DNA of 64,000 bases from Cyclina sinensis (Eukaryota; Mollusca; Bivalvia; Venerida; Veneridae). Each line of letters opens with the position of its first letter. The stretch's first letter is position 1. The stretch is from assembly GCA_012932295.1 (NCBI GenBank), contig JAAONU010000001.1:36425449-36489448 (forward strand). The letters are read 5' to 3'. A program made the position numbers and the translations under genes. Below are positions 24,480 through 38,400 of the stretch, piece by piece. Under the pieces are notes generated by a model. It was not told the origin of the DNA and ran no database searches. It saw only the letters and a program-made list of their open reading frames with translations.

Positions 24480-24910
24480 GAAATCAGGCTTTCTACTGCC
24501 TCTCCACAAAAAACTAGGGCAATAGTAGGGCAAGATTTTACCAAAAAGTAGGGCAAAGTAGGGGTTTTTACTGTTAAAAGTAGGGCTAAATAAGAAAATA
24601 ATTCCTTTTTTCAGCTGAAATTACCATTAAATTGATACACATCCTAGTCCATCTGATGTTGTGAGAATCCCTTGTTCTGCCCATGCTTGGTGCTTTCAAG
24701 GATGGACATCACAAGGTGATCCCCCAAACACATCTGAACTTCTGCAAAATATTTAAAGAAGAATGTTAGCCTTCATTTTACATTTTATTATTTTTTTTTA
24801 CTTACAAAATGAAAAAGTGGGGATAATAGGGCTATTTTTGATAAAAGTAGGGAAAGTAGGGTTAAGAAAAAACGAAGGGAAAAGTAGGGACTGGTAGAAA
24901 GCCTGCGAAA
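24480..24910. repeat. 'aaagtaggg'-rich dispersed repeat
   Basis: Multiple 'agtagggcaaagtagggg' and 'gaaaagtagggactggtaga' motifs lie at both ends of a ~430 bp segment. It opens with 'aggctttctactgcc' and closes with 'ggtagaaagcct', which form an inverted repeat at its edges (24487-24498 and 24893-24904). It is probably a non-autonomous element. Confidence 0.55.
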
Positions 24911-26448
24911 TGAGAACTGCACCATTACCATTACTGTAAGATGAACAGAAAATATGAAAAATATTCTTTAAATGTCTAAATATTCATAAAATGCTTAAAT
25001 GAAAGCAATGTAAGAAGTAATTATCAGAACAACATACACAATCAATTGCCCTTTATGTCTTTGCAAATGGTATTCAATGGATAAAAAATTTCCACAAATT
25101 CTCTTATTTCAAATTGTTATAAGAACTAACAGTACAAAAATAGATGTTTTACAGAAAGAAATAACAAAAACGAAACATTTAAATTTATTCAAATATTAAA
25201 CTAAAACAATACAATGCTTTCTAAAGAGGTATCATGGTAGTTACAATTCCTCTTTAATATATCCTCCCTAAATTATATCATTTTACTTTTAGTCCCGAAG
25301 TTAGTTCACAAGTTTGTCACAGGTATCTTAGGATATCAATGAAGATAATTATACTGTTTCTTCTACAGTGAATAAACAGAAAAAGTACAGATATAGTTTA
25401 CTTTTCAATTTTTTTTTTAGTAGGAAGTTTTTTCTTGAAAAGGTACAACTTCATACCCAGTGCAGAAAACCCAGTCAAAAAACTGGGAACTTGCAGTGTT
25501 ATTTACCCTTATGTTTTCATGGCCTCATGTATAACGAGTTTGACAATCAAAGTATATAATTTAGTGATGCAAGCCCCAACTATTTACCACTTGTAATGCA
25601 AGCATGATTTATTCTGATTACACAATTAAGCAATATTTCAAATACATAAGTTTTTTTGTTTTATCATACAGAACTTTATTGTTAACCAATACCAGAAATT
25701 TTCTGTCACCTTAATACTGTAGTAAACTTCCTGCTAATCAATATACATTTATCAATTTGAAGTATTAACCAAAAACAGAATGTCTAACAATGGCTCAGGA
25801 GATTCAATTCTACCTTAAATAAACCAGGAGGGATGTATCTGCTTTAATTTTAGCTTTAAATAATCATATCAGGGAACACAGGCTATGAGGTATATTTCAA
25901 TTCATATAAAGAGAATCTTTTTTTTAAATCAATAACAGTCAGTTTTAGAAAACTGGAATCTAAATCAATTGCTATCTAAATCTTCTGCTGAAAATCAACT
26001 TTCTAAATTAACTCACTGGAGCTTTTTTCACAGCTTTTCAACTTAGGGTAGACAAACAGAAAGTCCAAAGTCCACCAGGAGACTAATTTAAATAAGAGAC
26101 TTATTTATAGACTTAGTGTTACACTTATGCCATTTAAAATGCATATAATCTATTTTACTTGATATTGCAGTATACACTGTGACAATGTGGTTTTCTAAAA
26201 TGCAGTGCCTCTTAAGTCACCTTATAATAATGACTTCTACTGTGTATGAAATTATGGTTGAAGAGTGACCTAAAATGTGATGTTATTACAATAGACAGTT
26301 ACACCAATGATAAACTCAAAGCCCAACATTTTTCAAGGTATCAGAACTTGTTTACAATTAATGTTGTTGTCTGCCTCATATTGAATATGAGACAGGAGCC
26401 AGCCTGCTGCTCTTCAACTGAATGTCCAGGTATGGTGTAAAACAATTA
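24911..26448. other. TOM1 3' untranslated region and flank
   Basis: No coding sequence is seen. A minus-strand AATAAA (plus tttatt at 25675-25680) would give a ~770 nt 3' UTR for the gene ending at 26449; others may be used. Confidence 0.4.
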
Positions 26449-29400
26449 CTACAAGGCAAACATTGGGTTATCATCATCATCCTTCTGTAACTGCCGTCTG
26501 TTCTGTTGGGCTCCTGTTTGTGCCGATATAGAGGGTACAGTGTTTGCTGCAGATGCTCTGTCTGATAAAAACTTGTCAAATTCTGTAAAAAAAAAAAAAA
26601 AGCTTTTACAAATTTTAAAATAAAACATACATCTTTTACAGATACAGTAAAAATTATGCCAAGTAAAAAAGCAGCCTTGAAAAGATTTGTTCATCATTAT
26701 TTCCTGCTAATGTTTTAAATGCAATGATCTTGATGTCACTAAGCTGAGAGGGGTGTTGTTTGAAAACAAACTGGCTTTATGTGTTCTATGTATCAGATAA
26801 GTTACATCACCCGAATGAGTAAAAAAATACCAGTGACAAACACACACATACAAAAAGAGGAAGTCAAACATGTTCCTTTATACACTTTTTAAAGACAATG
26901 TCCACTTAATACTTCAGAACCCACAAGCCAAGCACAGTAGCTCTACAACATGCAGGGGCATAGTACAATACACACATGATGTAAAACAAAACAACAATCT
27001 GGCATCAGCTGAATGGTCAAAAGTGTCTACCCTATGTCACCATTTTCAAACCCAAACTTCAAATACCTACCATTACTAATTTATTCTTCCTTCCCTTAAT
27101 ATTAACATTTACCATACAATTGTATGCTTTCTTAAATCATTTTGTTGTATATCAAAAGACTTCCATCATAGTATCTACCACTATTTTACAGTCAAAGTAA
27201 GCTATGTAAAAAGTTAGTATACAAATTTCTGATTAGCAATAATCTATCTTTATAACCACATGTTAAATACTCAAATGTACCAAACAATCAAGCAAATGCA
27301 AGTCACTGATAAAAATTCACCCTTGTGGACAAAGTTCATTTAACAGTTATTCAAAACATAAAAAGACCACAACATATTTATAGAAACTAGACACACTAAG
27401 CCATTTGCATGCATAGTAATTGCCTTGACTCAACTGATTTTTATATGAAATATGGAGCTATCTTTTATTGTTACTTGTCACTTTTATTGGGAATAAAACC
27501 CTACACCAAGGTGTTTCCCTTTTTTCTCAAAAAAATGGAGATGTTCTTTCAAGTCCATGCTTACATTAAGGCCTAAACTCCTTTGCAATACTGCTTTCTT
27601 TACACATGCGCATGTACAAAAACTTTACAAGGGCTCACAAAACTTGACAGTGACTACAGAACAACAACCAGGCAATGTTTTGCATGCCAAACTGTCAAAC
27701 ATACCTTTGTCCACAAGGAGGATTATTTATCTGAATAAACAAATGATGTATTACTACAGAACTAAACACTTGTCTATGCAGCTATGCATAATAAGTTCCA
27801 ATTACCAGTACAGTGCAGAGAAAAAAAACTGTACCAGATTATGCACTGAACAAACATCTTGAGCAAAAAATATCAACCTGGTGTTTACAAAAATAAAGCA
27901 ATGAAGATATCTCTACCTGGCATTCATTTGTGGTCATTAAAACAGAAAAATCTTTTTCCTATGTTAATTCCTGTTTTATTTCAACTAGCATGTCATCACA
28001 TTGACTTTGTGTCTCTAAATTACATTTACATCATTCAGAAGTGAAGAACTAAAGCAAACAAGAAATCGGTAGAACCGATGGATGCTCCCCGAATAAATGC
28101 CAATTCCAAAAGGGCTATTGTTTAATTTGTATTTTTTTAAGTATGAAAAATAACAAAGGGCAATAACTCCTAAATTATGCAAAATCGAGTTACGGTTCTT
28201 GCACGCTGCACTTCTGCTCATAGAAATCTATCTACCAATAAAGTTTCATGTTAATACCTCTTATACTTTGTGAGATATGCCCCAGACAAAAAATGTAAAA
28301 TTTCAAAAGGCAATAACTCATAAATTAATAAAGCAAGAGTTATGGTTCTTGAGCACTGCACTGCTCATCAATGAGATCTATCTACTTATAAAGTTTTAAG
28401 TTGATAACTCTTATACTTTGTGAGATATGCCCCGGACAAAAATAAGTATGAGAAATTTCAAAGGGCAATAACTCAAAAATTAATAAAGCAAGAGTTATGG
28501 TTCTTGTACACTGCACTGCTCCTTAATGAGATCTAACTAACTATGAAGTTTGGTCTTGATATCTCTCATAGCTTTTGTGTTATGCTCCGGACAAAATTAT
28601 GACGGACGGACGAACGAACGGATGGATGGGACGTCCGGACGGACAAAGCGGCAACTATATGCTCCCCCTTTGGTGTTCATAAAAAAGTAATCATTTAATT
28701 CCATTCATGCCACAGGATCAGATGCATGCCATTAGGTATAAAGATGTTGGAAACACTTTTTAGACATCTTCAGAAATTACCTACCACAGCATGAGCTTCA
28801 CTAGCAATTACATTATTATACGACATGCAACTTTTGAATAATAATTTCAAACCCCCAGCTGACCCAATCAAAATGATGCAACAGCATGATGTCAGAAGTA
28901 CCCCAGTACATTATTTCACTTGAAACTTTCAGTTTGAAAAAATCTTGGTTCAAATGTGTAGCAGATAACACAAGAACTTGGTATAATGTTCCTTGATGGG
29001 AAATTCTCAATGAATAAACTAAAATACACAACAGACATCTAAACTGTACACCAGAGTCTTCTACTAACTAGAAACTAAATTTTAACAGCTAGTTAGCTAT
29101 TGTGTTAAACATTACAATTAGTTCCATAGACAAGAGGAATTTAATACAAACTACATGTACTTATAGTTAATAACCCTTCTACTTTATACATGTACTGTGA
29201 AATCATTATATCTGCTGTGAAGAAATTTCACCTAGTGGGCAAGAATGATATGTGCAGTCCTTAATGTGCATACCATTTGCTCTTCTAAGAAAAATGATAT
29301 GCATATATTTTGGACATGTACTTAATCTGGATTACTCTTATGATTTCTGTTAGTTCTATAATGACATGAACTTTAATTCGCATATTATGTCTTGCCGGAT

Positions 29401-32400
29401 TAAGCAAAAAAAAAATCTTAAACATACGAAAATAATTTCACAGTACTTGTATCCTCCAGGGAAGGCTACTGACCTGTACTAGAGATAGGTTCCTCAGGTT
29501 TACCTGCCCCTGTGGCCTCTTCATGTTGTTTTAACCATTGTTCCATCTCATCATAATCTGTCTCTTTATCTTGTAACTAGATAAGAGAAACACTTAAAGT
29601 TAATCTTTGAAGAAGAAAACAAAGTGTCAATCATGTCATGGCCAGAAAATAGATTATGAAAATGGTTACCAGAAAATTTACAAATGGATACAAATGAATT
29701 CATGATAGTTATCATGATATGTTTTCATCATGCTGGAAAAGTCATCAGCTTTAAACATTGCAAACATTATCATAATAAATATATCTATCTTCAGGAATGG
29801 CTAAAATTAAAGTATATAACAAGAACCACTTTAGATTCTTTTCTGAAGAATTCATTTCTAGATATTACTTTTAACTGCATGGTGAAATTTTTTTAAAGCA
29901 ATGGTTTTTTACAGCATGTTTCAAGATTTTGAAGAAAGGTAACAATACAAACATTCGGAACTAAAATATCTTTTTTAAGAATAATAAAGAGACACTATAT
30001 AACCATTTATTTTATGAACATTAACAGCTGAGAGTTCAACCTCTTGCTAGTGAAAAACTCTCCCTATTTCTAAACATAAGACCAATAACATTAGACAGTA
30101 CATTCTATAGAGTACTGCCCTGCATTAAACAGTTCATTTTATAGAGTACTGCCCTGCATTAAACAGTTCATTTTATAGAGTACTGCCCTGCATTAGACAG
30201 TACATTTTATAGAGTACTGTCCTGCATTAGACAGTACATTTTAAAGAGCACTGCCCTGCATTAGACAGTACATTTTATAGAGTACTGCCCTGCATTAGAC
30301 AGTACATTTTATAGTGTACTGCCCTGCATTAGACAGTACTTTTAAAGGATCACTGCCCTGCATTAGACAGTACATTTTATAGAGTACTGCCCTGCATTAG
30401 ACAGTACATTTTATAGAGTACTGCCCTGCATTATACAGTACATGATTTTATAGAGTACTGCCTTTGCATCAGGGAGTAAATTTCATAGAGCACTGTCCTG
30501 CATTATAAAGTACATTTTATAGAGTACTGCCCTGCATTAGACAGTACATCTTATAGAGTACTGCCCTGGCTAAGCACTTTAAATTGACTTAGTGTTCTTT
30601 ACAAATTATTCTGACATTTAGTTACAGGGAAATTGTAACATCTATATGATGTTAACTAATCAACACATTTTTTTTTTTTTTTTTTATTTCAAAACAACTT
30701 GGGTTGGTCTTAGTTATAACTGGGGGGGGGGGGGAATGAAAACTTATGAAAAAGAATTTTGGGAAAGGGCTGGAGGTTTCTTTTTACATTTAATTCAGTG
30801 CCATTAACAGGGCACTAAAATGTTAAGCACTTAGGTACATTCTTCTATACAGTACCTTTAAAAATACAAGTCTACCATTTTAAAATGAAGACTTTAGAAT
30901 ATTTATGACTTCCACTGTGAAACTGTCATTTTAATTATACAGAACTATAAATCATCTTTTAAAAAGTTTAAAGCATGCATATACAGAAAAAATATGGAAC
31001 AGCAAAACTGGTTTAGGTATCATTACCACAGAAGGATGTATAATTCTTATATAAGCTATAACATAAGAGAGGAAAAAAGGAAAATGGTAAAATATAAAAG
31101 TAGCAACAAAATCAAACCTTTCTTGTTTGTTCTCCAGACTGTGTTCAAAATAAAATAAACAAGCAACTTAATGTTAAGCAAAATAAGCAAAAATAGAAAA
31201 CTAAACCTAATATAATGATAATTAGTTCTTTTCAATATACATGTAAATAGTCATTACTTATCACATACAAAATTCAAGACAGCTAGAATAGATACATATT
31301 ACTGATCAAAGCTGTGGTCAAATCTTATACAAGGCATGTTAAAGAACCAAGGTAATCTCTAGTTCTTAAACACTTCTACAACTTGCATTACTCTCCAGAA
31401 TCTAATTAAAAATTCTCTTGTGGTGGCACTGGCCACACATGCAACTTCTAAGATTATAAGTTATGTAAGACAATGGTACCATACTATTAGTTATTATGTA
31501 CAAATGTATCACTAATTAAGTTACAAGTGAAAGACAGGTAGCAGTCTTTAAGAGTGATTAAAATTTCCTTTCAGCAACACCTAACATTACAACATTCATT
31601 TTCTTTTCCAATATATTATCCACTGGAGAATATAACAACCTAGGTAAATGTTGACATTGTTATTAGCTTTTCAAGGTTTGGTAATGTTTTGAATCAACCT
31701 AACTGTTGTGGTTTATCTATACTATTGAACTAAACTGCAGTGATGATGACAGTGTGATGATTTTTATGCATCTTATGTTGCAAATAATTTTTCTATTACG
31801 TGTTGCAAATATTATGTTGATTTAGTAAAATAATGATGAGAATGATGAGAATGATGTGGATGACACTAAGGATGATTATGGTGGTGATGAATCATATCTT
31901 ACTTGCTATATCTTATAGTTGTTGCTGTTGCAAAAAAGTTGTGATTTCTGGTGATGATGTTTGCTAATTATGATGATGATGATGACTAGATATCTAGTAA
32001 GAAATTATGCTAATTCCAGTAATGGTTATCTAAAATCTTACAGAATGATCTAAGAAGGTTCACCCTCCCTGACTAGTAGACAAGAAAAGAAAAAAACATA
32101 TCCATGAAGTTGGTACCGTAGGCAAAGCCTGCCCCCCAAAAAGCTTTATTGGTTGATGTTTTTATTATATACTTTGTGCCTGTTAAGGCAGTAAACTATA
32201 CAGAATACAGTATGCAAACACCTGCCTCATACAATAACTCATTTTAGATGTTCCAAAGAATATTTTTAACATCCCAAAATGTCTAATATGAAACAAGAAA
32301 GCAATACTGTATGGCCAATTCTGTTTGTCTTGTTTATAGCTTAGCTACACTGTGAAGCCAATTATCAAGCTGAAAGCATCACCACAACAGAAATGAAATC

Positions 32401-35400
32401 TAGAATCACTCTACAAGCATAGAGTAAATAGCTTCAGGCTTCACTGCATAATATACACATGCACAACACACCACACTATATACTCGTCAAGTTACCTGTA
32501 ATATTTCCTCATCAGTTGGCTAAAACAGTGAAGAAGTTGTATTCAATATAAACAATCAACAATATTTTACATTTCTTAGGGTTTATGAAATTTAGTCAGT
32601 GTGGCCTACAGTCTTAGGTAAGACATCACACAAAACATCATAAATACTTAATTCATGTAATATTATAAAATAATTCACTGAAAATGTATCAGGTATATTT
32701 TCACTACATTTGTCTGCATTTTTTTTTTCTGTTAGTTACAAATGTTTGTGATTTTATCATTTTTCTCAACTTAATTTTACCAACATATTATATCAACTAT
32801 AACACAGATAATGGAAAATGTCCTTTCAGGAAAATGTATCTACAAAAATAACATACCTGTGACTTCTTGTTGACTGCTTGGCCCACACCCATACCCTGAC
32901 CAAATTGGTCATCATTAACATAGTTGGAACTGGATCTACAGGATACAAAATATTCTGCTGTATTTCTGACAACAAAAGCTTTTGAAAACTATGGCAGTAA
33001 TTTAAACTGAAATTTGATATAATCATTGAAAACATTCCTAAACAAAGAGCAAGAATAAATAAACAAGAGCTGTTCTGACACTGTTATGACACTGTTCTGA
33101 CACTGTTATGACAATGACGCCTTAAATACATCAGAAATCCCCAAGATACGGAATGTCGACTCAGCACAGTAAAATTAAATCAAAAAGATCTGGAGTTATT
33201 TATTCATATTCCTGGATACACGTGTTCTTGAGTAATGAAAACCATTTAAAAGTAGACAAACAATAGGGTTCATCCATAAAAGAGTCCAACCTCAAGTCTC
33301 TGTTTCTTTGTGTTCTCACGTCCTTGGTTTATCAATGGAATGAAAGACATGAGCAAAGCAATATATCCCTGCTCCTTCAAAATGGACATAAATATTCTTT
33401 AAAAAAAAAAATATTTAAAATTATAACCTGACACTATGTCATAATATACATGTAAACTGACATATAGCATTTCATCATCTTTTAGTAAAAGGTCAAATGA
33501 ATGGTATCCTATAAAATCTTTTGATAAATGATCAATACCCCATATTTTGTTTGTTCTCATCAAATGACTTCCTGGATTGAGCAAACATGTCAAAGTCATC
33601 TTGGGCCCCGTTTACATCTGAAATATACATCAAGCTGAGATATAATCATGTAAATCATAAAAATGATAACTACCCACCTATGGGTACTGTTCGAAGTGTA
33701 ACTTTATAAACAAAAGATTTTGCTGACTGACACTGTAATTAACTAAGATTTTAAGAAAATTCAAATGTCAAAACCTACAACAGAATATTTTCAAAATTAC
33801 ACCCCACCCCTGGCTGAAAGTGTGTGACAAGAATAATGTACCGGTACAAATGTATCTTTTGAAAAGTCAAAGACCTAAACAGCACCACCATCATATCGCA
33901 AGCATCACATATGCTGACAAATTAAAATCCTTTAGAGCAAAACATCGGGTAAAGCATAGTCAAGCTGCTTTTCAATTTCAAAATGAACACAAATGTCAAC
34001 ACATTTTTTAGAGTTGCATATTCTTTACATATGCTAATCAAAATAAAATAAAGAGTGCTCCAAAACATGTGTAAACTGCAAATATTTTCTTGCATAAAAA
34101 AGTCTATGTTTGCACTTACTCATTTTTGCCATTTGATCAGCAACTTGTGTAGTGGTGGTCGTTGTGTCCTCTCCTAAGTCTATCAGGTTTCCCACATTCC
34201 CAGATGCTGGTTGTGTCTGCTGTGGAGTGGGCTGTACCTTCAATTGTTAGCCAAATAATGCAACTTAACAAATAGCAAGAACAGAACAACAGTGGTACTA
34301 CAAAAACATTCTTTGGTCCCTCCTGCGCTTTTTGCTACTAACCAAAGATGCCATACAATGATTTCAATGACAATTTTAAGAAAGGTTCATTGCCAATTTG
34401 AAGAATTGCATTCCAAACGTATTTGCATATTTTTCTTTTTGTTTATCTTTGCCAGTAAAACAATGAGTAACAACTTTAGACTTCTTTAGAGGTTCACAGG
34501 TTTAGATTAGTGTAAGTGCACTACTGTGACATTGAGATCTCAGTACATGAAGGCTACAGCTTCAAGCCTCCCTTCCATCTTGACCCTCTGTATCAGGATA
34601 CAGATATTTACTTAAAGACAGGGTTTTCAATACTACAATACAGATGCTTATAGGAATAAATTGACATCCTTTTGGCCAAACAAGAAACAAGGTCCAATGT
34701 TCACAAGGCTGATTTACATAAACATATATTTTTCTTTTATCAAATATTATCATATTTCAGGCTGTTATTGTTTTATTTCTATATCAATTTTTATACATTA
34801 ACCAGTATGCCTTAAAATTCAACATTTCTTTTTAAATCTTTTTTTTTTCCTTAATTTATTAAATATCACTTACAATATCATTGTATGATGGTGGTGACAT
34901 AGAGTCTGAAGTGGCTGGTTCAACATCCTGTGTTTGTCCTGTCTGGCCAGTTCTGTAACGTTCAAATCTCTCGTAACGCAAGAACACATTATTCAAGTCA
35001 TCATTCACACGTAATAACTCATCTGAAATAGAAATGGATTTTTTCTTCAAAATTAAAAATTCCTAGGGTGATAAATTTGAGTGATACATTTGGATTCTTG
35101 CTTGGTTAAACTCACATTCAGATCAAAATCTCTTTATACAGTATTTCACTGTTCAAACTTGGTCAATGTCAAAAAAGTATACAGCATATCACTACAATAT
35201 GAACACTGACTCTTTACTATGGAAATCTGTAACTCATATATACATACATATTACTTAAATACAGAAAGCTGAATCCAGATTTAAAATCTAATAAAATACT
35301 ACAATTCTGGAAGGTAAACACTTACTTGTTACCTCCTCGTTTGGTATGCCATCTAACAGTTCTACAATTCTTTGTTGCATTTGCCGATTAGTTCGGTTTA

Positions 35401-38400
35401 ACTCCTGAAAGTATACAACACTACACTGATGAGAGCTATGAAGAATCTGCCTTAATTTGACAATCTTTGATTTTATGAAAATTTGATGCAAGCATCATTA
35501 AAAGATGTTATCTCAGCTTACATACAATTGTACAAGGATATTCACTTAAAATCATGTGAAAATGATGCTGATATACTCTTATTTATGAAACCTGTGTTAT
35601 TTTTGTGACACTAAATGTGATAATTACCAAAATTTCACATCTGCCACTTTGTGAAAGGAAGTTGTCTTTTACAAAAATGTATCTTTATTCACTATATGCA
35701 TGATCCATTTAATTTATGGCGCCAACATTGGGTCATTCTTTTACAATACTGTTTTCAATGATTCTTTTACAATACTGTTTTCAATGATTAACAAAGAGAA
35801 AAAACAAAATTCTGACAGTGGCATCCAACCATGCCCTGTACTGCATATTTTTCAGAGTTTCAAGTCAGAATGAAAAACCAATGTTAGAACATTTAAAAAA
35901 ACAATGTTATTTGCTTACCTGTAATAACTCTAAATCAGATGAATCTACATTGCTAGGTGACAGTTCTGTCAACATTTCACTCATTACCCCAACATTCCCT
36001 TGAACCACATCAAGCTCACTGCGTAGTTTTGCCAGCTGTTCTTGAGTCGGTACAACAGGAACTCCTGTTGTACGTGGCACCACTGGAACTGGCGCAGGGG
36101 AGATAACCTGACCCGTGTTACGCACTGATGACTGAAATGTAGAAATTTCCATTATTATGACAATAATGGTAAGGTTTAATCTACGATACAGTTACAGTAT
36201 AATATGAAACAAACGTAAAAATAAACAAAAAATGTCCCAATGTAATTATCAACTTACGTTAATTTAGCACCGTCTTTAAAAGGAAGAAAAGCTAATATAT
36301 TTTAAAGGAAAAAAAAGTATTGTATTAAATGAACATGTTACAAAAAAAAGAAAAAAGTAACGCATTACAGTGCAAAATAATCTGTAAAGCACAACAAAGC
36401 TACAAACAGAAAAAAAAATGATATACAGAGATATGAATCATGGCACCATCATGCAATTGCAGTAAGACAAAAAATCAAGAACTTTTAACCAGAACTAAAT
36501 TTCTCAGGTAAAACATAAATGTATATTTTTCTAAGCTGAACAAGTACACATCCATGTTTATAGCTCAGTTATTCTAGATTTTGCTTTCTATTTTGCCAAG
36601 AAATGGAATTCAATTTAATCATCAAACAATAGTTTTGACACTTACGTCAACAATGGTATATCTACATTAATTTCTTATGTTTGATATTAACTTTTTGCAG
36701 AAACTGTCAAAATACTAAGATAGGTGTTTAGACCCTCAAATTTCAACAATACATATATTCATTATAAACAGCCCAAAGACAGCTGCATAAAAAAGTATTT
36801 CTTCAATACATCAAAAATCTTTCAAACCAGGCCGCTAACAACAAAACAATCATATATTACAGATAACCCAGTTTGGACCTTATTGAACAACAATACATAT
36901 AATGATCACAAATACCCCTTGGAGGGCCTCAAATAACAACAATACATATATTACAGCACCTCTAACACCTCTTCCTCCTCCTCATCTTCTACAATGTAAG
37001 CTGACTAAAGGAAATCAACATACAACACTATAATAATGTGAGAGCATACAAATAAGCTGCAAAAATACCTTGTGAGAAAAAGAAACAACAGCAGTCCATG
37101 TGCTCATACCATTAAAAAAAACTTCTAATGGATGCAGAATTGGAAAATTTGTTAAAGAAGGATCAGGAATTAATATCTATTCTTGACAATTATTGCTTTG
37201 ACAATTGCTTCATTAAAAAAGCTCTGATGTTTCAAGCTGTTTACTAATTACGTGATAACTTACTATAATTGTAATTTCAAAGTAATTTCAACATATCTTG
37301 ACTCTAAAGGATGCATTTATTGAGATTTAAATGATTTATAGCATTTTTATTATCTATCTACAATGAAACAACTCTTAATACATTTATGTTCAAAGATAGA
37401 ACTGAAACAGCATCTAAGAAAAAAACTTGATTCACTAACGCTCATTTTAGTTTTTGCAACTGTCAAATCTTTTTCGATATATTTTATTCCAGAAAGTTAC
37501 TAATAACAAACACAAGGTAATTAATGCATACAATAATATCTTAGAGGGACAAATACCTTATTGCGCATTTCTTGATGGATTAAAATTACAACCATAAATT
37601 GGACCGTGTTCATTTCTTTCTTAATAAATATAGCATCCAACCAAAATCAATAATAATAATAATTATACATGAATATGTGAAAGCACAAGTGACCTATAAA
37701 TGTAACAAAACTGTGCTACAGCAGAATTGAAAGCTAACAAGACAGTGTGAAAAGAATACTAACTGCTCTATTTGTGGTACTGCCTCGGTTCCTACTGACT
37801 GGCTCAGGGTCTGCACCACCTTGGGTCTAAAATGTCATCAACATGTTACAGTTAAACAGAAAAGTTTAATCTGAATGTTGTTTCAAAGTATTACCCTCAC
37901 AATTTTAATTTGATATATAGCCTAAAGTTTCGTCTCTTTGATGCAAGATGTTCATTACTGGCTGGGAAAAAACTGATTTAAAGCAAATACACCAAATGAT
38001 AAAATAAAAATAAAAACCTGACAGAAAAAAATAAACATACATCTCTTTGAGTTACAGAAATAAAAGTCAGTGCAGAGTCCAGTTATGTGCAAAGATTAGA
38101 AAATGACTGTAAAATAAAAACCAAAATATTGGTCAATGTTAACACATTATACATTAGTATGTTTCTTCCAAAAATCTTAGAATCATTTTAAGCTAAACAA
38201 TTTATCCTTACGCTTTGCATATTTAAGATAATTTTCATTTCTCTTTAGTACAGGAACATTTACCAATTTTAAACCGAATTATCAACTGAACCATAATACC
38301 ATTGAACAGTCAGTGACTCATGCAAAACAGCCTTTAATTAAACTCTCACTAAAGGTGATCAAAATTCCTGCACACCATAGGAGGATTTAATTCTAGGGCA

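Noticed and set aside
30091..30568. Regular 34 bp repeats that could suggest a CRISPR array
   Set aside because: Units are contiguous with no unique spacers, and the context is a eukaryotic intron.
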